From Zygnema cylindricum (Eukaryota; Streptophyta; Zygnematophyceae; Zygnematales; Zygnemataceae), in contig JBBHKE010002430.1 of NCBI GenBank assembly GCA_037447655.1, positions 95,255 to 134,312 on the forward strand: a stretch of 39,058 nucleotides of DNA, read 5' to 3'. Positions within the stretch are counted from its first letter, which is position 1. Each line of letters opens with the position of its first letter. The notes beneath the pieces are model-generated. The model was not told where the DNA came from. It made no database searches and worked only from the letters and a program-made list of their open reading frames with translations. Below, piece after piece: positions 1 through 12,391 of the stretch. The position numbers and the translations under genes were made by a program.

Positions 1-1244
1 CCGTCTTGGTGGAGCTGAACTAACATCGTACTGACAGCCAACAGCAAAATCTACAGGTCTATCCCAAAATTTACATGGCGTTCCACAATGTACCCCCCAC
101 AAGGACAGGTGGAAACTTGTCGCATGTAACAGAATGGAAATCTTTGAAGCGAAATAACTCCGTTGAAAGTCTTCTGTTAGGCTCGAAATAAAGTGCGTTC
201 TGTTCATTTTGGTAAGTAGAAGGATTTTTGTTCGGCGAGGTGCACCCACTCCTCCGTACTTTGAGAACCGCACCGGTTCAAAAAGGGTCTGGAAATCCTT
301 GGTGATATAAAAGTGTGCCGGAAACGCACATGAGCATGAGAATTCTATTTATACCATCTCTCCATTGAAGTCTCTAAGGTAGAGGTTCCCGTCATCCCAA
401 AAAAAGTGGCAGATATGTTTGTTGATTACTGTTCTCAAAAGCATCGCTGCTTATAGAAGTAGCGCTAAAGCTATCACATACTTTTTGTGCGGGAAAAGCG
501 ATTAATTCTATTGGACGACCAATGACCAGGGACAAACGGGGAGGCTCAACTTGAGAGGGGCTAAGGGCGGAGCACATGGGGTGGTTAAAATTTCAAATTT
601 ATGACTGTTGGATGCACTGTTTATAAGTCTAAATATTCTGTTTTTATACCTAAATTCTTCCCACTATTTAAATAAATTTCGTAGTCTAAAATTATAGTAA
701 GAATATAGAAATATCTATCCCTAACATTAGAGCATCGACACGAAAAAACACGCTCAGATTTGATTCCCAGTTATCACGCGGACCTGTTCTTATGTAATTA
801 AACGTTAACTGTGTCAACACAGGCTATACCGGCGACCTTATGGGAACTATGGAAAAAATTTACCCAAATTAGGTTTAATTGTCTATTGGGGAAAGGCTTA
901 TAACCCAAATTAGAGTTAAGAACACTAATTATTTTTTCACATAAATTATTTATGAACGATCATAGCGATTCAAGTTATAATACGCGAAGTTTTGTCTAGT
1001 AATTTCGGTTTCACTTGTCGTTATGCTATCGTTGGTCCTCAATCAAAAAATATTGTTCGAGTGTAAAGATGACTGTTGGTTAAATTTTGGAAGTTTCTGG
1101 AAAGCACACGATCACATGTGTCGCGCCTTCTTTGAGCTGTTTACGTACGGAAGTTGTAGGGTTAGAATGCCATCTATTGGAATGAGGTTTAAAATAGCCT
1201 TTGGAAGAAGTAAGAAAGAAAGGAGCGAAGAAAAATAGGTAATA
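1..1244. other. No recognisable feature
   Basis: AT-rich DNA with only short open frames (up to 71 codons) that resemble nothing I recognise. The TTAGAGTTAAGAACACTAATT block near 910-935 is vaguely like a family C interior. Confidence 0.5.
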
Positions 1245-1830
1245 TCATTTTTTATTATGTGGCAAATTATACATTTCCGAAATATCTTTAAATGTCAATT
1301 TTAAATGTTGCTTAATTTGAGTGGAAGTCCATCTTTTTATTACTAGTAAATCAATGCCCGTTACACGGGCATCGACCGTGCCGAGTTTTTGGTTTCGTAC
1401 TGAAATGTCAACTAAATGCTCATATACGCTACACGTACCCAATTCGAAGCTGATAGGGGCCACTAAGCGCTATTTTTAATTTATTAATATAATATCAATA
1501 AGGGTCAAGTTCCATCAGTCGTTTGTGTAATCGTTTGTCCAACTTTACAGGTCTGGATGATTCAGTCAGTGTTCCATTACGAAGAGTCTGTAAACCACGT
1601 GTTATACTTTGAGTGGCACCACGTAAGCTAGGATCAGATATTGAATATCCTACAAAATTTTTACATCGACAAACTTCCCTTCAAATCTTCACTTGCATTC
1701 CATGTACATGTGTACCAAATCATTATATGAAAAACATTTGTACTTTTTGTAAAAGCTGGTCTTCTACGCCAGCTCATTATTTACAGTTTTTGTTTTGGAA
1801 ATAGTGTGACAAAAGAGCGTTGCCAAAAAT
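1245..1830 (-). pseudogene. Decayed coding-like patch, unknown
   Basis: Minus-strand peptide blocks with protein-like composition appear in two pieces: about 45 residues around SDPSLRGATQSITRGLQ (near 1640-1505), ending at a stop, and a 70-residue frame (1463-1245) with IDLLVIKRWTSTQIKQHLKL. Stops and frame changes separate them. I do not recognise a family, and chance open frames in AT-rich DNA are not excluded. Confidence 0.25.
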
Positions 1831-4229
1831 AGCACGACGAAGACCGTTTCGAGATTAATTTTTTATTTTCAGTTGCATATTGAAAGGTACATACTATGGG
1901 GAAAAGATTTGATTTTTCGTTGGTTGTCCATCATGACACGTAGCTTAATCGTCTAGCGTGTCGCGATTTTTTTATTTTCTGTAGCTATCAACCCACCTCT
2001 TACAACAACTGACACTCTTACAACAATGTGGTTAGCTACAAAGAAAAATGAAAAAAATGCCTCGCGAATGAATATTTGATGGTTAGTGTTGTTGAGATTT
2101 GAAATCTTTAGTTCAGTAAATAGAGCTATGAGAGGAGACTAAGGACTTAGAATATTTTATGGCTAGGTTAGTGAAATACTTACCTTTGATAATGTGACAA
2201 AAGCAGATAAAAAGTAGAGTGTACTGTACTTTTGCAAGGACACGTGTCCACAGTTGAAGATGATGCAAGGACACAAGTCCACAGTAGAAGATGATGAAGG
2301 TAATTTGAGGTGGGCGCCGACACCCACATACGCGTGTCACAAATCATACAGGCAGTTTCAGTGAATCGGACAGACAAAGACTAAACCGGACTTGCGGGAG
2401 AGCATTGTAAGAGATTGAAAGTTCAATGACTAAGTGCGCCGTACGCACTCAGGATGTTTCGTACCACTGATCAACATTCATCTGGACTTTTGTGACTAAT
2501 GCTCACTAAGCATCGGCAACATTAATTGTACGGACGGTATCTGTAAATATCTGGAAAACAAATGGTTGGCGGTTAGTTTATTAGTAAATAGTGTTACACA
2601 GTTCATTTAGCGGCAAGTAGTAATTAGGGTTTTAGAAGTACTCACGGTACAGTGACGTACAGATTAGATACTTTGTCGTAAGTTAGTATAGTACAATAGA
2701 ACAGTTACCTAAATAGTATTGACCAGTAGATACTCACTGTGAGTATATAATTTAGGAGTTAGCCAAATTTGTAATCATCCAATTTTTGAGAATATGATAA
2801 TCTGTGGACGGTTTTTGGGAAACTTTCAGACTTCATATCTTATGGTTTGCTTAATCATTTGAGCTGCAATTTTGGAAATTGTTAGTCTACTGTGATTTGT
2901 ACTATTGTGCTGAGTTCGAGGCAAATTAGCCTTTTGAGTCATATTCTGTGCAAGTTTAAAGTTGGCTATTGAAGAAGGTCTTTGATAGTTTTTGTTGTTA
3001 TTATGTCTACTTCCACTACTACTGCAGGATCACCTCTTGCAACCGTGGTTGTAGAAAAGCAAGTGTTACCTCCCAAACCTTTGGAGAGTATTGGCAAGAT
3101 TCTCTGTAATGTTGTTTCGCGCATAAAAACAAATTTAGCGGTACTGTTTGGTACGGATACGTGGGGATTTCTGTAAACTACCCGTGTTTTTGACCGATGG
3201 AACTTGACCCTAAGTATCATTTTACAATATTAATACTTTGGTAAAGTTTCAACAAAGTGGACGGCTTTTATTTGTCCTTTCTCAAAATACTTCATTGGTG
3301 TTTGTTTGCCCAAAACGTACGCTACACCGTGTATCGTTTTATGATTAAATATTATTTTTGCCACTTAAAACGTTTTTTCTCTGTACACACTTGTCCGATT
3401 TTCAAATGGAGACCATCACTCGGAAGGTGAGAATCCTACCTTTCAATCGCAACCGTCAGATCCATAATCTGACAAGTGTGTAGGTAGAACATACGTTTTA
3501 AGTGTTGTCCATAGCCTATTTCAACCATGGACTACACCGGAGGCACCACAGACTACCCCTCAAACAGATGTGTTTCAGACAACACAGATTACTCCACAAT
3601 AAGTAAAATCCCCTCACACTGCACCAATAGGCAGTATACTATAGACACTGTAAGCTTCCAAAGTTACAGCCAAATCCACCAAGGAATCTAGAAGATATTA
3701 GCTCCAGAGTTTCACAAAAACAGCTGACAGCTTCACAAACTAACCAATTAGACCTCTCACAGAATCTTACAGAAATAATAGAATAGAATGAAACTGCAAA
3801 CACATATAGATTATATATCATAGAATAACTTCAAAAAGTTTCACATGAAACCACAAAACAGGGTGATCACATCAACAGGTCAAAGATGCAGAAAACAGTC
3901 TGCCATTGCTTTGATAAACTTGACTATAATTCTCAAAATATTCTAAGTCCTACAAGTTATACTTAGAGAGTTCACTACTGAATGTATGGAGGCATATCAG
4001 CCGTACGGTATCTACCATCTACCTAAACTATTCTAAGTATACCCGAATAGTTCGAGGTATGTCAGACTAAACAAATCTACACTAATAAACTAATTAGCAA
4101 AAAGACAAACCTATGTTGTACATAATATTTACACCGACATCTCCACAATCTTCATACGACAAAAACCAAGCTACCACTAAACAACCACTAAACAAATATC
4201 ATTACTCAGAATCTAAACTATTCATATTA
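1831..4229. other. AT-rich DNA without a recognised gene
   Basis: Nothing supported beyond the small frame at 3003-3176. A short duplicated motif (AGGACACGTGTCCACAGT / AGGACACAAGTCCACAGT) lies at 2237-2284. Confidence 0.5.
3003..3176 (+). CDS. Small ORF, unknown
   Basis: ATG-started 57-residue frame (MSTSTTTAGSPLATVVVEKQ...) with a Ser/Thr-rich start and a KPLESIGKILCNVVSRIKTN segment. No family recognised, no intron signal and no promoter evidence. Its composition is more protein-like than neighbouring frames, but it is short. Confidence 0.2.
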   Translation: MSTSTTTAGSPLATVVVEKQVLPPKPLESIGKILCNVVSRIKTNLAVLFGTDTWGFL

Positions 4230-4279
4230 TTCGCAGCTGCCACAGCAGCTTTGTCCATACGGATTATATCAATTTATTC

Positions 4280-4412
4280 GCAGCTGCGTTGACTTGTCTG
4301 CATCGCACCTGCTTCATACCGGCGGTGCGTATTTATCCAAAATAACTGCAGCTGCGTTGTCCTGTCTGCGTCGCAACTGCGCCGTACCGGCGGTGCCTAT
4401 TTCAACATTTCG
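4280..4412 (+). repeat. 68-bp tandem repeat, two units
   Basis: GCAGCTGCGTTG at 4280 and 4348 starts units sharing a GTCTGC-TCGCA block and CATACCGGCGGTGC/CGTACCGGCGGTGC. This is markedly more GC-rich than its surroundings. A half-unit (GCAGCTGCC) precedes it at 4230. Confidence 0.8.
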
Positions 4413-4661
4413 TTTACTCCACATCGGATCGCTTCGCGATCGGCCGACAATTTGCCAATGCTTGTTCACGCCACTCAATGAGTCTTTTGCGTCACTTAAA
4501 TTATGTCCGTTCGTTCGCTCCCCCAATCCATGAATCCATTCGAACCTCCACATTTAATACCATTGCGCACGAACTGTCACAATCGCATAAAATGGCGCGT
4601 ACGCACGAAACAAACTTTTCAAAACAACACTCCCCCGAAAATTTTAGTTTCGTGCACCCAG

Positions 4662-4860
4662 AATACAATATGCAGCGTGAAATGCTTTGCTGCACTAGTT
4701 TGCCATCGCAACATAGTTTGAATACAATATGTAGCGTGCACTGCTATGTTGCTATACTGCGTTACTTCAACACTTCGACACCGCAGCCCTGTTTGACTTC
4801 AATATGTAGCGTGTAATATAGTTATGCTGCCATGCTGCGCTACTTGACATCGCAACCGTA
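4662..4860 (+). repeat. Imperfect tandem repeat, about three units
   Basis: CAATATGCAGCGTG / CAATATGTAGCGTG / CAATATGTAGCGTG recur at about 58-78 base spacing, each followed by TGCT-rich DNA and a CATCGCAAC-type block. Confidence 0.65.
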
Positions 4861-4956
4861 GCAACTGCTCCATTCTACTCTCAACTTCCCCCTCACAGCC
4901 TCATCTACTGAGGACTAAAGCTTTCAAAACAACATTAAGTGGCAAAATAAATATTA

Positions 4957-4978
4957 ACCCTAATAACGATTCACTGTG
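4957..4978. mobile_element. Isolated right end of a family C MITE
   Basis: AACCCTAATAACGATTCACTGTG followed by TA matches the family C terminus; no convincing left end was found. Confidence 0.4.
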
Positions 4979-5211
4979 TATTTAGGCACTATCAACGTCC
5001 AATGCGGGCAAATCCGTACATCTCATCAACGCAAATGTCGTAAGCAAAACTGGTGCATGGTAAGCTTACCATAGTCTTAATCTAATGCTTTGATTCTTTC
5101 CTTTCTTAGAATACCACACCATACATAAATGTCAACGATATATTCCTGTATGTTATTTGTACACAATGTCATGGTTTTCATGCCTATTATAAGGACATGG
5201 ACCGTGTCTTA

Positions 5212-5997
5212 TGGTACGGCCCTATGTGGCTAAGTTTGGGTTTTTTTCTGTCGTTTTCCTTTCAAACTTAGCCCGTACTGCCTAAGTTGAAAACGTACGA
5301 AGAAATCGCAATTTTGTAGAGTACAATTTGCGTCATTCTTGAACTTAAGATGTACGAAAATTTGTTGTCTTGTGTTTTTGCGACCCACTCTCAAGTCATC
5401 TTCAAACTTATCATAAACGGCATCGGCAATGTGTTTTCAGCAGAGTAGAACCGTTTACACAAATAGGAAAACATATTCCCACGTGTGAAAAAATTTAAAA
5501 GTTTTTGATGACTGAAAAAAGTACTGGGCTGTTCGTTTTTGTCCCCATGCACCTTTTCTTGCATGTTGTACGGTTTTTTTTTGCAGGGGTCTCGATGATG
5601 CAGTGTCATTTCACGCAAAGTTGAAAAATCTGTGAAGGTGGAAAACCTGCGAACTCATGGCGGCGGGATAGGAGAGGTTTACGCAAAGGCATGTTGTACA
5701 ACCACGGCTGCAAGGTTGTAAGTCTACGATGTCACGCAATGACATGCGACATACCGAATCATTTCAAAAATTACGATGTGTCTTCCGACGATTTAAAAAA
5801 TTTCGAAAAAATATGGTGCGGCTAAGACAAAATGTACACCGTGACATCGTCACGGGTATTGTCGACGTATACAATCGTTACAAACTTAAGTAACAATTTT
5901 GAGGAAACACATAGATACACCTGAAATCCGGGTCCGTCGGATCCGCGCTAAAATACAAAGTAACTTTGCTGAGTTACAAGTACATGGGGCCATACCC
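5212..5997 (+). mobile_element. Harbinger-like MITE, family A, copy 1
   Basis: Terminal inverted repeat TGGTACGGCCCTATGTGGC / reverse of CATGGGGCCATACCC, flanked by TTA on both sides (5209-5211, 5998-6000). A 3-bp TWA duplication and GGGTA-type ends point to PIF/Harbinger. The interior shares blocks with the copies at 10824, 12392 and 27691: a CTGTCG block, GCAGGGGTCTCGA, and a subterminal GGATCCGCGCTAAAATACAAAG-like block. No transposase. Confidence 0.75.
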
Positions 5998-6007
5998 TTA
6001 TTCACAT

Positions 6008-6078
6008 ACTTCTCCATACAGACGTATGAGAACATCTCCGTACAGACGTATGTGAAGATTTCCGTATAGACGTGCAGA
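6008..6078 (+). repeat. 24-bp tandem repeat, about three units
   Basis: TCCATACAGACGTATGAGAA, TCCGTACAGACGTATGTGAA and TCCGTATAGACGTGCAGA follow each other just outside the family A element that ends at 5997. Confidence 0.8.
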
Positions 6079-6080
6079 CG

Positions 6081-8260
6081 GACAGCTCTGCAGAACGACG
6101 ACCAAAGGTCTATATTTTTTTTTCTTTATAATGACTTTCGTTGTCAAGTCAATATGATGCAATGTCGCTTAATTTGAGTGCTTCCGCTTTTATGTCTTTT
6201 ATTTGGTGAACGTTGAGGTGAAAAATTGATCCTATCAAACCGAAGGATCTTAAGACAAGGCAAAAAAAGCTGGAAAAAGAAAGGAAATTTGGACATTAGA
6301 CATGGACATATTGGACATTTTTTTTTTTTTGTGGTTGTGAAATGACATTGGACTGATGCAAAGCTACATGGGTTCGCTTCTTGCAAATGATCCACTCTAA
6401 TAAAGGTTGGTAATATAGTACACTTACATTCATCGATACATGCATTCTCAGCCATGGAAATCTGGTCATTGGTCACAATGAGATTTATTTTAATTCTTTT
6501 TTTATATTTTTTTATCATGTTGTTTTAATATGCTCATTCATATCAACAACACAATTTTCATCTTGTTGTTTACAAGATTAAACGCTAAGTCTTTCATTTT
6601 TTGCAAAAGCCTTGTTTCGTTATTGAGGTTATCGAAAGTTAGTTGTTTCGCTGTTTCAATAAAATGGACACATCAAATTTTTTGATTGTTTTCTAACATG
6701 TGACATGCAACTGAAAGTTTCCTTTCAGTAGCACATGGAAAATCGGCCTAAGACTAATGGCCTTCCAATCCCTTATATAATTTTTCGATCTCCTGAAATA
6801 GCTCTTTAAATATGTCAAATACTTAAATCTAAGATCATCAGTTCCTACTCCACATCCATTGAGTGCGTATTGAAACCTTTAATTTTCTTGCTACTGTCAG
6901 AATAATATAACCGTCTCTTCGGTTCTTCTTTTTCAATTAAGAACCAGAAAGCAAATCGATATTTTGATATCAAACAATTTCATTCGTGATAAAAATGAAA
7001 AAATCTGTGGAATGTTTGTAGCACAATTTGTATCAACAAGGTCATACTTGCCAAAAGAAATCGACCACTTTTTGAAAAACCTGGAAGTGACAAACTTCCA
7101 AAACATATGATTTTTTTGCATTTCAATCATCGTCATCAATTTTTGAATGCGACTGATTCACTCAAAATCTTAGACTTTGTGAAGGATCTCAATTATTTTA
7201 AAAAACCGCCCATAATAAATAAATCTAAACAAGAAAAAGGAAATTTAAAATTCTCAAAAATACAAAATTTAGAACTTATGAAAAAACATAGACATGAACA
7301 TGCTCGAATCATTTCAACACATTCCAAATGTTGAAATTTAGCCATCTTCTACTAGACCGTATCATTCTAAAATTTCAAAATAAAGCATTTCCAATGAAAA
7401 TCACCATAAAACATGAAAATGACAAAATTGATCAACATTCGATGTGCACCCAAAAAAATTACCCAACACAATCTAGATTTTACCTGGAAAATAAATCATT
7501 GTACCCCTATGACAAGGAATTAGTCAGCATTTCCNNNNNNNNNNATGATTATGCGGGGGGAGAAGGGAAAGCGGGGAGGCAAGAGGAGATGAGGGAGCGA
7601 TTTCATAACGAATAGAAAGAGTAGTGGACAGATAAAATAAACCAGGGAGAATTGCTGGTCAAGCAAAAAAAAAAGAAGGAGGAAACGGATCTTAATTGAG
7701 TTTAGACCAATGGTAGTGATACATTGAAAAAAAATTTGTATATAATAAGTAGTGCGGAAGCGTTGCAATTAATAAAACTGCACTATAAGGATTTAGACAA
7801 AACTCCTGTAAACTTTTTTGTGAAACGCCCGATGTTCCATATAAAGTCAAAAGGGGTAAACTTTAAAATAACTTCATTCTACTAAGTCAGGATTTTAATT
7901 AGGGTTAGGGTTTCTTTAGAATAACATGATTTATAGTTAAACGACACATTATGGTTCTGAAATTATATACCTTGTAGCCCGCAAAGTGTTTTTTCAAATG
8001 TCCTCAAAACAGATTTAGGAATATCACGTCAAAATAATTAACGTTGCGAAGGCGTGATGAATAATATATGTTTAAAAAAAAGTTACATAGTGATGGTAAC
8101 CAGATTTGAGTTAATTCTAGGCAAAGGAGGAAGAAAAAAAAAACGAACTGGTCGTTAAGAGGGACCAAATAAAATAGACAGGTGATGAGAAAGATAAGCA
8201 ATACTTTAGCGAGGGAGTAGAGGAGAACGGAGGGGCGAAAGGGAAGAGGGGGGCGTATTA
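6081..8260. other. AT-rich DNA without a recognised gene
   Basis: Several Lys/Ile/Phe-rich frames (e.g. 6144-6518 minus, 7107-7334 plus) have the composition of AT-rich non-coding DNA and no motif. The gap at 7535 is included. Confidence 0.5.
7535..7544. other. Assembly gap (10 N)
   Basis: Ten undetermined bases inside an AT-rich stretch with no gene. Confidence 0.99.
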
Positions 8261-8324
8261 GTAAGCTTGAAAAATTGCAGGTTTGTTTTCGCGCCTATGT
8301 TTGATTACATCGAAGCGTATGACG

Positions 8325-8450
8325 TGTCAGAGGACCCCTTCAATCAGGGTTACGGGCAAAAAAATTGGTGCGAACAAGATACGTTTCCGATGAGTTATGG
8401 GAAAATCATCGGAATGGGCAAAAAGTTACAAATCCTGCGGTGGGAATAGG
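8325..8450 (+). repeat. Dispersed repeat H, copy 1
   Basis: Contains ATCGGAATGGGCAAAAAGTT preceded by a CGATGAGTT...ATCATCGG hairpin. The inverted counterpart is at 28478-28640. Confidence 0.65.
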
Positions 8451-8454
8451 CTAT

Positions 8455-8900
8455 CAATCATGGTGCCAAATTTGGGGGTCGGCTGGATTTGGCCTGGTGA
8501 TTCAGAAAAAAAAAACAAATTCGGGTACGGGCCGGTAAGCAAAAAACGTGAAAAATAGAATGTTTCGTAGGTATGTACCCTTTCAGTATAGTATTGTAGT
8601 GTCTGTACTATCCAACATTATTGTACTTTGTACTTTTGGTATTCGTGGAAGAAAACGAAAGGTACGAAGAGCGTTGTAATTTTGTACTTATTCCGGTACG
8701 GGCATGTACGGGTTATCTTGAGATAATCGAGTTTCGGTTAACTTTTTTTTTGTAAACGCGTATCGGGTACTAATTAACCATATAGGAGCGTGTAATAACC
8801 CCACCAGATTTCGGGCGTTTGGACTTTGAAAAAAAATAAAATGTTGGATTCGAGTATCTGAAATTTTCACTTTTGTGACCTCTGCCTTGTAATATGTGAA
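8455..8900 (+). repeat. Dispersed repeat G, copy 1
   Basis: Shares, in order, TGATTCA-poly(A), CTATCCAACATTATTGTACTTT, TCGGGTACGGGC-type, GAGTTTCGGTTAACTTTTTTT and a TAGGAGCGTG block with 13840-14230. No coding capacity. Confidence 0.65.
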
Positions 8901-8960
8901 AAGTACAATACATGTTTACACTTTCTGTGTATCGAGCTTCCCTTGCCAATATTCGATATG

Positions 8961-9724
8961 CACCTAATTTTAGGTACTTGATAATTGATTTATCGCCTCG
9001 ATATACCTTGATGCCCAATATCGCAATGTTTTCTAGATAAATTGGTTGGATATGCTAATAGATTTATCGTTGTATATCCGAAACAGCGTTAGTTCGAAAA
9101 ATAAAATTTCCCTCCCCACCCTATCCTTGATGGCACTCCCTGGTGGCCCGGGCCCGCTCTAAAGGGAGGAGGGAGGAAGTGCGATTTAGTGTACACAATT
9201 TGTGTACAAATGCAGGAACACCAAACCTCCACCAAATGTGTCGTAGTATTTTTTGTTAGTCCACAGTGATATATAGAGCCCTCAGCGTTGATATTGAATG
9301 TAAATATAATTTATGTGATATGTTTTACGATACCAACACTATTGTTTACATTGCAATAATGTGAATCTTAAAAAGGAGGACAACGAAAATATTGGGGCCA
9401 ATTGTATACATGTAGGAAATGATTTTTTTAACAACGATTTCGACAAAAGCTTAAGGGATAAATTATCTATTGGCCTCAAAAGAACCAAAAAATATTTTTT
9501 CGGCAAATAGTTCCATGACAATTATTCCTACAGTTAATGAACTAATATCCATGTAACCATCCCATCCATGGTGATCTGAATTTTCAACATTTTATTCGAT
9601 AGGATCGATGTGTAATAAAGAGCACTATCTGAGTACTCATTAAACACTGAAATGACACATTTAATTCATTAATCAACATAATTAGATTAACTTTAGATTT
9701 TCAACAAATAAACAATCTCCCTTT
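8961..9724. other. No recognisable feature
   Basis: AT-rich except for a short GC-rich block at 9130-9180 (GGTGGCCCGGGCCCGC). No gene or repeat identified. Confidence 0.5.
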
Positions 9725-9727
9725 TAA

Positions 9728-10798
9728 GGTGTGTTCCCGTTTGTTAAAGTAAGGGTTTTCTCTTGTCTTTGTCGTCCAAAACAGAGCCTGCAGCGAGAAA
9801 ATTTTCTGCCATAAAAAAATATGGTGAAAACTATAGTACAATTTGCATCATCTTGAAACTTAAAATATACCCCAGCTTGTTGTCTTGCTCTTTTCGAACC
9901 AGTGCCACGTCAAGAAACTTTATCATCAAACTTTATATGAAAACAAATCGCAAGTCAATTTTCATTGAAGTAACAGTTGAACAACAAATAAAATTATGTC
10001 TTTGCATGTGTTGTAAAATTTCAAAACATTTTTACAAAACGCGAGTATACAAAATTGCAACCTATCCGGACTTTTTTCCGTACATGGGCCGCGTAGGGAT
10101 CTCGAGCAACGACTGCCATTTAGCAAAAGTGAAGTCTGTGAAGAAGCCTCCCTCCCTCTCCCTCTCACATTCTCCTTTATCAGTGTAACAAGAAAATATT
10201 GGTGTGCAATAAAAGAGCTTTGGAAAATAATTCATTTGAATACCTTTGGGCATATTTTGATGGCAAGTGGAGTGAAAAAAGTTGAAAAAAGGGAACCGGG
10301 AAGCCATGGCCGAAAGTCCTTAAATTAATGACGTCGAAGTTAGCACAAGTGAGCATGACGTCATAACGTCGCCGACTCGAAGCATCTACAATATCACAAA
10401 AAACTACACCACTCATCGTTATTAGCGTTAAAGATTTGTTAGTGTTAGTGCGAAAATAGAATTAATAATACTAATTTAGTGCAAGGAGACGTGGCAGATT
10501 GTAGTCCACGTCCTTGCAGAATGTTGCTAACTCTATTTTGTGATTTTGGCCAGAAAAAGTAGCGACCGAATTAGCGTTATTTACAATGAGGTGTAGACGT
10601 CTACAACCATCGCTATTTTGCAAACTTCAAAAATTGTCGCGAGTTTTCAAATCGTCTACAATCGTCACACATCTACAATTGTCAAATTTTAAAGTAAAGA
10701 TTTTGTTTTCAAACATAGGAATAATCTCAAAAGAAGTACGAAGAAACTTCACTTAAAAGTGAAGTAACAAGACTAAGTTACGGCTACATGGGACACCC
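9728..10798 (+). mobile_element. Harbinger-like element, family B/A chimera, hosting a MITE
   Basis: Ends GGTGTGTTCCCGTTTG and CATGGGACACCC. The left part (about 9760-9960) resembles family A (CTTGTCTTTGTCGTCC, AGTACAATTTGCATCATC). The right part (10190-10400 and 10594 onward) resembles family B (CAATATTGGT, AGCCATGGCCGAAAGT, GTGACGTCATAA blocks). A 187-bp family C MITE is nested at 10407-10593. The flanks TAA and TTT do not match. Confidence 0.55.
10407..10593. mobile_element. Tc1/mariner-like MITE, family C, nested
   Basis: Ends CACCACTCATCGTTATTAGC and ATGAGGTG, flanked by TA on both sides (10405-10406, 10594-10595). The interior carries the CACGTCTCC/GGAGACGTGGCAGATT block shared with the copy at 21745. 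It sits inside the element at 9728-10798. Confidence 0.65.
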
Positions 10799-10823
10799 TT
10801 TCTCTCTCTTACTTCGTTGTTTA

Positions 10824-11599
10824 GGGTACGGCCTCATGTGGCTAAGTTCGGGTTTTTTTCTGTCGCTTCTTTTCAAACATAGCGCCGTACTGCCTAAGTT
10901 AAAACAGTACGAAGAAATCGCAATTTTGTAGAGTAAAATTTGCCTAATTCTCGAACTTAGGATGTACGAAAATTTGTCGTCTTGTGTTTTTTCGACCCAC
11001 TGTCACGTCATCTTCAAACTTATCATAAACCACATCGGCAATGTATTTTAAGCAAAGTAGAACCGTTTACACAAATAATAAAACATATTCCCACGTGTGA
11101 AAAGTTTTCAAAAGTTTTTGACGATTGAAAAAAGTACAAGGCTGTTCGTTTTTGTCCGCATGCACCTTGTACGGTTTTTTTTTTGCACGGGTCTCGAGGC
11201 TGCAGTGTCATTTCACGCAAAGTTGAAAAATATGCGAAGGTGAAAAATCTGCGAAGTCATGGCGGCCGGACAGGAGAGGTTTACGCAAAGGCATGTCGTA
11301 CAGGCACGGCTGCAAGGCTGTACGTCTACGATGTCACGCAATGACATGCGACATACCGAGTCGTTTCAAAAATTACGATGTGTCTTGCGATGCTTCAAAA
11401 AGTTTCAAAAAATACGGTGCGGCAAAGACAAATTGTACACGACGACAGAAGTCACGGGTATTATCGACGTATACAATCGTCACATACTTAAGTCACAATT
11501 TCGATTAAACATATAGAGACACCTGAAATCCGGTTCCGCCGGATCCGCGCTAAAATGTAAAGTAATTTCGGTAAGATACACTTACATGGGACCGTACCC
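10824..11599 (+). mobile_element. Harbinger-like MITE, family A, copy 2
   Basis: Ends GGGTACGGCCTCATGTGGC and ACATGGGACCGTACCC, flanked by TTA (10821) and TAA (11600). It contains an 85-codon open frame from ATG 11259 (MAAGQERFTQRHVV...) also open in copy 3 but stopped in copy 1. Differences between copies are not concentrated at third positions, so coding function is unlikely. Confidence 0.75.
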
Positions 11600-11602
11600 T
11601 AA

Positions 11603-12180
11603 GGGTTCGCCTCCATGTACGTGTAACTTAGAGAAACTACTTTGTTTTTTAGCGCAGATTCGGCGGACCCGGATTTCAAGTGTCCCTATGTGTAAAAACG
11701 GAATTAAAACTTAAGGGTGTGACGATTGTATACGCTGACATACGCGTGACGGTTGCCAACGTCTACAATCTGTGATTTTCCAAATTTTTCGTGACGTCGC
11801 ATAATTGTACGGTGAGAGGCGGCGAGTCCGAGTTGATGTGGCGCCCTCAGAGATTTCTGACGTTTTCGTGAAATGGCATCGGAATCTTCAGATCCCGTGA
11901 AATGGAAAAATCCGTACTGAACGAAAACTGACAAAACGAAACAAATTATGTACTTTGATGGACGCAAACGGACAACAATACCGAAATGTGTATTTTTTGT
12001 CGTCGTTTGAATTCATTTGATTTTTTTTAGAAATATTTTTACACGTGTTAATACGTGTTTTTATTTGTTTACTGAAAATACTTTGTTTTAAAAAACATCG
12101 AGCATGTTTTTTAAAGAAAAGGTTTGAAGATGACGTTTTTTGGCGTGGCTGTGGGTCGAAGAACACAAGACGACAACATG
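11603..12180 (-). mobile_element. Family A element, inverted copy, interrupted
   Basis: Starts GGGTTCGCCTCCATGTACG right after the TAA that ends copy 2, and runs in the opposite sense. The interior (GGCGGACCCGG, GTCATCTTC and GACCCACAG in reverse) matches family A, closest to the copy at 27691. It is cut at 12180 by a family C MITE. Confidence 0.65.
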
Positions 12181-12182
12181 TA

Positions 12183-12391
12183 CACCGCCAATCGTTATTA
12201 GCGTTGTGTACGCTAATTCCGTCCCGCTTTTTTTTTTTTTATATTCTCAAATAGAGTTATCCACTCTATTTAAAAAAAACCCTAATTCCTAATTAGAATA
12301 GACGATTTCTTCGAAAATTTCCAAATTCCCAATTAGCGTAAACCACGCTAATTATTCGTATACGCTAAAAAAACTTACACGCTAATAACGA
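12183..12391. mobile_element. Tc1/mariner-like MITE, family C
   Basis: Left end TA-CACCGCCAATCGTTATTAGC. The right end TACACGCTAATAACGAT is eroded where it meets the family A fragment. The AT-rich interior has AATAGAGTTATCCACTCTATTT. Confidence 0.65.

Noticed and set aside
5391-5618. Minus-strand frames starting MREMTLxxRDPCKKK in family A copies
   Set aside because: They recur only because the repeat recurs. They change length between copies and show no domain.
7107-7334. Lys-rich 75-codon frame
   Set aside because: Its composition is that of AT-rich non-coding DNA, with no motif and no neighbouring splice structure.
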